16,220 nt of DNA from an uncultured Bacteroidales bacterium. Lineage in GTDB: Bacteria; Bacteroidota; Bacteroidia; Bacteroidales; F082. The DNA is taken from contig CALFIT010000258.1 in NCBI GenBank assembly GCA_937877465.1, forward strand, positions 1 through 16,220, in the 5' to 3' direction. Below, one piece after another: positions 13,428 through 16,220 of this stretch. The notes beneath the pieces were generated by a model. It saw only the letters and a program-made list of their open reading frames with translations. It did no database searches and was not told the origin of the DNA. How positions within the stretch are numbered: the first letter of the stretch is position 1; each line of letters begins with the position of its first letter. Both the position numbers and the translations under genes were made by a program.

Positions 13428-14000
13428 TTACGAGCATTGGGAAAACGCTATGCTTAATGCGTAGCGTTTTTCTCTATTAATAAGCGTCTCTAAACGATAG
13501 CCTTCGCCGTCCAAGATGCCGTGCAGGTCGTCGGTGATGCCTGTGCCGTGCAGCTTCACCACGGCTTCTTTCTTGGTCCAATAGGCGGTAAAAGTCTCCA
13601 CGGGGTCGGGGGAGGTGCCGATCCATTCGGCCTCGGCGGGGTTCATCGTCTTTCTGACGAGGGCAGGGGAGGCCTTGCGGAAACGCTCGATATCGATGCC
13701 GACAGGGGCGAAGTCGACCACAACCGCGATGCCGTTCTGACAATGGCTAAGGTTGAAATGGACTTCGGGATACCTTATTAAATAAGGCTTCCCGTGCTTG
13801 TTGCGGCTCGTTTTCAAGTCGGTGATTCCCAAAGGTTTGAGCAAGTCTTGCAGCATAAGCCACGACTTCAGGCAGGCGAACTGGCCGAAGAGATGCTTGT
13901 AACGCAAGGCCTCGTCACGGCGTTGGTCGTCAACCAAAGGCAGCATCCGTTGCACCTCGGCTTCGCCGACTTGGGTCATATCGTCGAAAACGGAAACCAT
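13428..14000 (-). CDS. 4'-phosphopantetheinyl transferase (Sfp-type)
   Basis: A 190-residue Sfp-superfamily enzyme that moves the phosphopantetheine arm of CoA onto a serine of carrier proteins. Motifs: FNLSH (83-87), VGIDIE (100-105, Mg-binding acidic residues) and WTKKEAVVK (141-149, with catalytic-type Glu and Lys). The size is slightly smaller than Sfp, as in many Bacteroidales homologues. ATG 14000 was preferred to 14036 because a -7 box (14013-14020) lies between them. The resulting leader would be under 10 nt. With 14036 the protein would have 12 more residues. The last codons contain the hairpin that probably terminates arcC. The target carrier protein is not in the window. The divergent neighbour is an acyl-CoA ligase, which fits a lipid context. 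Confidence 0.9.
   Translation of the reverse strand: MVSVFDDMTQVGEAEVQRMLPLVDDQRRDEALRYKHLFGQFACLKSWLMLQDLLKPLGITDLKTSRNKHGKPYLIRYPEVHFNLSHCQNGIAVVVDFAPVGIDIERFRKASPALVRKTMNPAEAEWIGTSPDPVETFTAYWTKKEAVVKLHGTGITDDLHGILDGEGYRLETLINREKRYALSIAFSQCS
13442..13475 (+). terminator. intrinsic terminator of arcC, embedded in the convergent coding region
   Basis: AAAACGCTATGC and GCGTAGCGTTTT pair over 12 positions (one T-G pair) around a TTAAT loop, followed by TTCTC, so the forward strand has a proper U-tract. It starts 23 bp after the arcC stop. The same bases encode part of the C-terminal residues of the phosphopantetheinyl transferase on the reverse strand. Confidence 0.8.
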
Positions 14001-14012
14001 AAGAATCGGGTG

Positions 14013-14020
14013 CAAAATTA
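14013..14020 (-). promoter_or_regulatory. -7 promoter box for the phosphopantetheinyl transferase gene
   Basis: Reverse-strand TAATTTTG matches TAnnTTTG, 12 bp before the ATG at 14000. No clear -33 element is visible. If used, the mRNA would be almost leaderless. Confidence 0.55.
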
Positions 14021-14080
14021 ATCTTTCTTGCGACATCGGACCTTGGCGCGATGGGATTTTCGTTGAAAAAATCTGCCATT

Positions 14081-14100
14081 TTGTGCAAAAAAATGCACAT
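14081..14100. promoter_or_regulatory. operator-like palindrome between divergent genes
   Basis: TGTGCA (14082-14087) and TGCACA (14094-14099) form a perfect inverted repeat with an A6 spacer. It sits between the outward-facing -7 boxes of the phosphopantetheinyl transferase and acyl-CoA ligase genes, where a repressor could control both. No regulator gene is nearby. The site assignment is inference from symmetry and position. Confidence 0.3.
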
Positions 14101-14138
14101 AGGTTGGATAAAAAGTCGAGCCGTAACGAAATAAACCG

Positions 14139-14146
14139 TAATTTCG
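14139..14146 (+). promoter_or_regulatory. probable -7 promoter box for the acyl-CoA ligase gene
   Basis: TAATTTCG matches TAnnTTTG except for one base and lies 19 bp before the ATG at 14166, the same spacing as at the other genes in this window. Confidence 0.5.
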
Positions 14147-14165
14147 CACCAATTTTTTAAAGGAT

Positions 14166-15989
14166 ATGGAGAAAGAAGCTTTCAAAACAGGTTCGGTGCA
14201 GGCCTATCCTGACATTCCTTCCCGCACTTTCGACCTCCTGCCGAGGTTCGTTGAGAAATATGGCAAGAAGAAAGTAATGTTTGGCAGCAAGGTGGACGGA
14301 AACTGGAAGAAAGTCAACGCGCGTGATTTCGTCAAGATGACCGACACCATCAGTCAGGGGCTGATGGGATTGGGTGTTGAGAAAGGCGACCGCGTGGCTT
14401 TGGTTTCCAACAACTGCCCGCAGTGGAACATGGTGGACTTTGCCGTGCAGCAAATCGGTGCCATCCTCGTGCCTATCTATCCTACCGTTCGGCAGAGCGA
14501 TTTCGAGCACATCCTTAACCATGCCGACCCGAAGGTGGTCTTCGTCGAAGGGTCGCTTCTTCATGGCAAGGTGCAGGCCATCCTCGATGCCATGCCTGTG
14601 CGTCCCAAAGAGTTCGCTTTCAATCCCGTAGAGGGCATGATGACCTTGCGCGGACTGATGGTCTCCACCAAAATCGACAAGAAAAGCTTGGCCAAATTGC
14701 AGGCGCACAAAGACGCCGTCGACCCCGAGGATGTGGCCACCATCATCTATACTTCAGGCACTTTGGGCACTCCCAAGGGCGTCATGCTGACGCACCACAA
14801 CCTGATGAGCTGCGTGGCCTATTACGGACCGCATTATCCCGTGCCGCCCAGTCATAAAGTGGTGAGTTTCTTGCCTTTGTCGCACATCTACGAAAGGTCG
14901 GTGCTCTATACGCATCTCTATTTGGGCAACGCTACCTATTATGTGGAGAACTTCGGCACCATCATGCGCGACATCGCCGACATCAAGCCGGAGCATTTCA
15001 CCACGGTGCCTCGTGTCATCGAGAAGGTGTATAACGGCATCATGCGCAAAGGCGACAAACTGAAAGGCGTAAAGAAGCGCGTTTTCCTTTGGGCCTTCAA
15101 GTTGGCCGAGCGTTACGACGAAACGGAGAAGAAAATCAACCGAGCCTATCGTTTCAAGCTGTATTGGGCTAATAGGTTGGTGTTCAAGGAGGTGAGAAGG
15201 GCTTTCGGCGGTCGCTTGGAGTTTATCATCTCGGGCGGTGCCAGCTTGCAGCCCCGCTTGGTGCGGTTGTTTGCGGCCATGAACATCCCGATTGTCGAGG
15301 GTTACGGACTTACCGAGACCTCGCCAGTGATTGCCACCAACAGCCTCGCCTTGGGCATCATCAAGGCGGGAACGGTGGGCGTGCCGTGTGGCAGCGTGCA
15401 GTTTAAGATCGACCCCGAGTCGGGCGAAATCTTAGTGAAAGGCTCTCCGGTGATGAAGGGCTATTACAAAGACCCTGAGCAGACTAAGATTGCCATCGAC
15501 GAGGAGGGCTATTTCCATACGGGCGACATCGGCGAGTTTGACGAGGACGGCCTGCTGAAAATCACGGGGCGCATGAAGGAGATCTTCAAGGACTCGATGG
15601 GCAAGTACATCTCGCCCGCGCTGATAGAGAACCGTTTCGCCGAATCGCCGTTCATCAACAGCATCATGGTGGTGGGTGAGAACCAAAAGTTTGCCGCAGC
15701 CCTCATCGTGCCCAACTTCGAGCACTTGAAGACTTGGTGCGAAGAGAACCACATTCCCTATACCACCAATGCGGAAATGATTAAGGTCAAGGCGGTTAAC
15801 GACCGTTACCGCAAGGAAGTCGATACCTACAACAAGTTCTTCGGCGACTACGAGAAGGTGAAGCGTTTCGAGCTGCTCGACCGTGAATGGACCATCGACG
15901 ACGGCGAGATGACGCCCAGCCTCAAGATTCGCCGCAAAGCCATCGCCGAGCATTACAAGGATTTGATAGATGGGATGTTTGCGGAGTGA
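14166..15989 (+). CDS. long-chain fatty acid--CoA ligase (AMP-forming)
   Basis: A 607-residue member of the acyl-adenylate-forming family, activating fatty acids as acyl-AMP and then acyl-CoA. It is probably cytoplasmic or membrane-associated, and no signal peptide is seen. Motifs: phosphate loop YTSGTLGTPKG (195-205, Leu where Thr is usual), SFLPLSHIYER (234-243), GYGLTETSP (379-387), YFHTGD (449-454), and the hinge and C-terminal segment GRMKEIFKDSMGKYISPALIE (468-488) containing the candidate catalytic Lys480. This layout matches the bacterial long-chain FadD15-like group rather than acetyl-CoA synthetases. Chain-length preference cannot be read from the sequence. The start follows a probable promoter box. 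The antiporter gene begins 38 bp downstream, so both may be in one operon. Confidence 0.93.
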   Translation: MEKEAFKTGSVQAYPDIPSRTFDLLPRFVEKYGKKKVMFGSKVDGNWKKVNARDFVKMTDTISQGLMGLGVEKGDRVALVSNNCPQWNMVDFAVQQIGAILVPIYPTVRQSDFEHILNHADPKVVFVEGSLLHGKVQAILDAMPVRPKEFAFNPVEGMMTLRGLMVSTKIDKKSLAKLQAHKDAVDPEDVATIIYTSGTLGTPKGVMLTHHNLMSCVAYYGPHYPVPPSHKVVSFLPLSHIYERSVLYTHLYLGNATYYVENFGTIMRDIADIKPEHFTTVPRVIEKVYNGIMRKGDKLKGVKKRVFLWAFKLAERYDETEKKINRAYRFKLYWANRLVFKEVRRAFGGRLEFIISGGASLQPRLVRLFAAMNIPIVEGYGLTETSPVIATNSLALGIIKAGTVGVPCGSVQFKIDPESGEILVKGSPVMKGYYKDPEQTKIAIDEEGYFHTGDIGEFDEDGLLKITGRMKEIFKDSMGKYISPALIENRFAESPFINSIMVVGENQKFAAALIVPNFEHLKTWCEENHIPYTTNAEMIKVKAVNDRYRKEVDTYNKFFGDYEKVKRFELLDREWTIDDGEMTPSLKIRRKAIAEHYKDLIDGMFAE

Positions 15990-16026
15990 TAGGATATAGT
16001 TTCCAATTTGATAATTAGTTTTTGTC

Positions 16027-16220
16027 ATGTCAGAACTACCCGAATTATTTTCCGACCTCGCCCTGATTCTCGTCACGGCAGGCATCACCACAGTTCTTTT
16101 CAAGTGGTTGAAGCAGCCCTTAGTGCTCGGCTACATCATCGCCGGCATCCTGATTGGGCCTTATTTTCCTTGGTTCCCTGTCGTCAACGACCACGAGAGC
16201 GTCGAGGTGTGGAGCGAAAT
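16027..16220 (+). CDS. cation:proton antiporter, CPA2/KefB-like (partial, C-terminus outside window)
   Basis: Only the first 64 codons are present, open to the right edge. The start MSELPELFSDLALILVTAGITTVLF is a first membrane segment. KWLKQPLVLGYIIAGILIGPYF follows, the characteristic second-helix motif of monovalent cation:proton antiporter-2 proteins (QPxVLGYxxAGxxxGP). The next loop (VVNDHESVEVWSE) also fits the family. The product would exchange Na+ or K+ for H+ across the inner membrane. No separate strong promoter is visible in the 37-bp gap after the acyl-CoA ligase gene, so co-transcription is likely. Whether it carries a C-terminal TrkA-N domain cannot be seen. Confidence 0.88.
   Translation, partial: MSELPELFSDLALILVTAGITTVLFKWLKQPLVLGYIIAGILIGPYFPWFPVVNDHESVEVWSE

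Overview
The window looks like a chromosomal segment of a member of the Bacteroidetes, probably order Bacteroidales. The main evidence is the repeated -7 promoter box TAnnTTTG (TATCTTTG, TACTTTTG, TAATTTTG), placed correctly upstream of most genes on both strands and usually without a Shine-Dalgarno sequence. The gene set fits too: Bacteroidales-type lipoproteins, a C69 dipeptidase, PepE, and a TerB-like protein with a C-terminal domain I recall from Bacteroidales proteins. I see no insertion sequence, phage gene, CRISPR array or integration site, so this is ordinary core or near-core genome.

Left part (1-5804). A secreted protein of unknown function (reverse strand) runs off the left edge. 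A two-gene unit follows: a small lipoprotein, then a DoxX/MauE-like membrane protein fused to a thioredoxin-like domain, separated by a single in-frame stop codon. It ends at a hairpin shared with the convergent gene for a secreted C69-family dipeptidase. That gene and rarA (AAA+ clamp-loader-like ATPase) diverge from interleaved promoters. After rarA lie heptamer repeats and a 26-bp tandem array, then an EcsC-family gene.

Middle (5801-9100). A small unknown gene overlaps the EcsC gene tail to tail by 4 bp. Next is a roughly 400-bp gap that is not empty: it holds a promoter and a UUCG-capped terminator about 110 nt apart, so probably a small RNA. A reverse-strand pair of tRNA genes follows (Arg-ACG, then Glu-CTC) with its own promoter and terminator. 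Beyond it are pepE (dipeptidase E) and a convergent gene for a TerB-like two-domain protein.

Right part (9057-16220). A PMCA-like calcium P-type ATPase is followed by a lipocalin-like lipoprotein. A striking heptamer-repeat tract then runs exactly up to the ATG of an isolated carbamate kinase gene. The carbamate kinase terminator is embedded in the 3' end of a convergent Sfp-type phosphopantetheinyl transferase gene. That gene diverges from a long-chain acyl-CoA ligase gene, and an operator-like palindrome lies between them. A probable CPA2-type cation:proton antiporter gene begins 38 bp after the ligase gene and runs off the right edge.

No single multi-gene system emerges. Most genes are independent housekeeping or envelope functions with their own promoters. 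The least explained parts are the candidate small RNA, the phase-locked heptamer arrays that begin inside stop codons, and the TerB-like protein.
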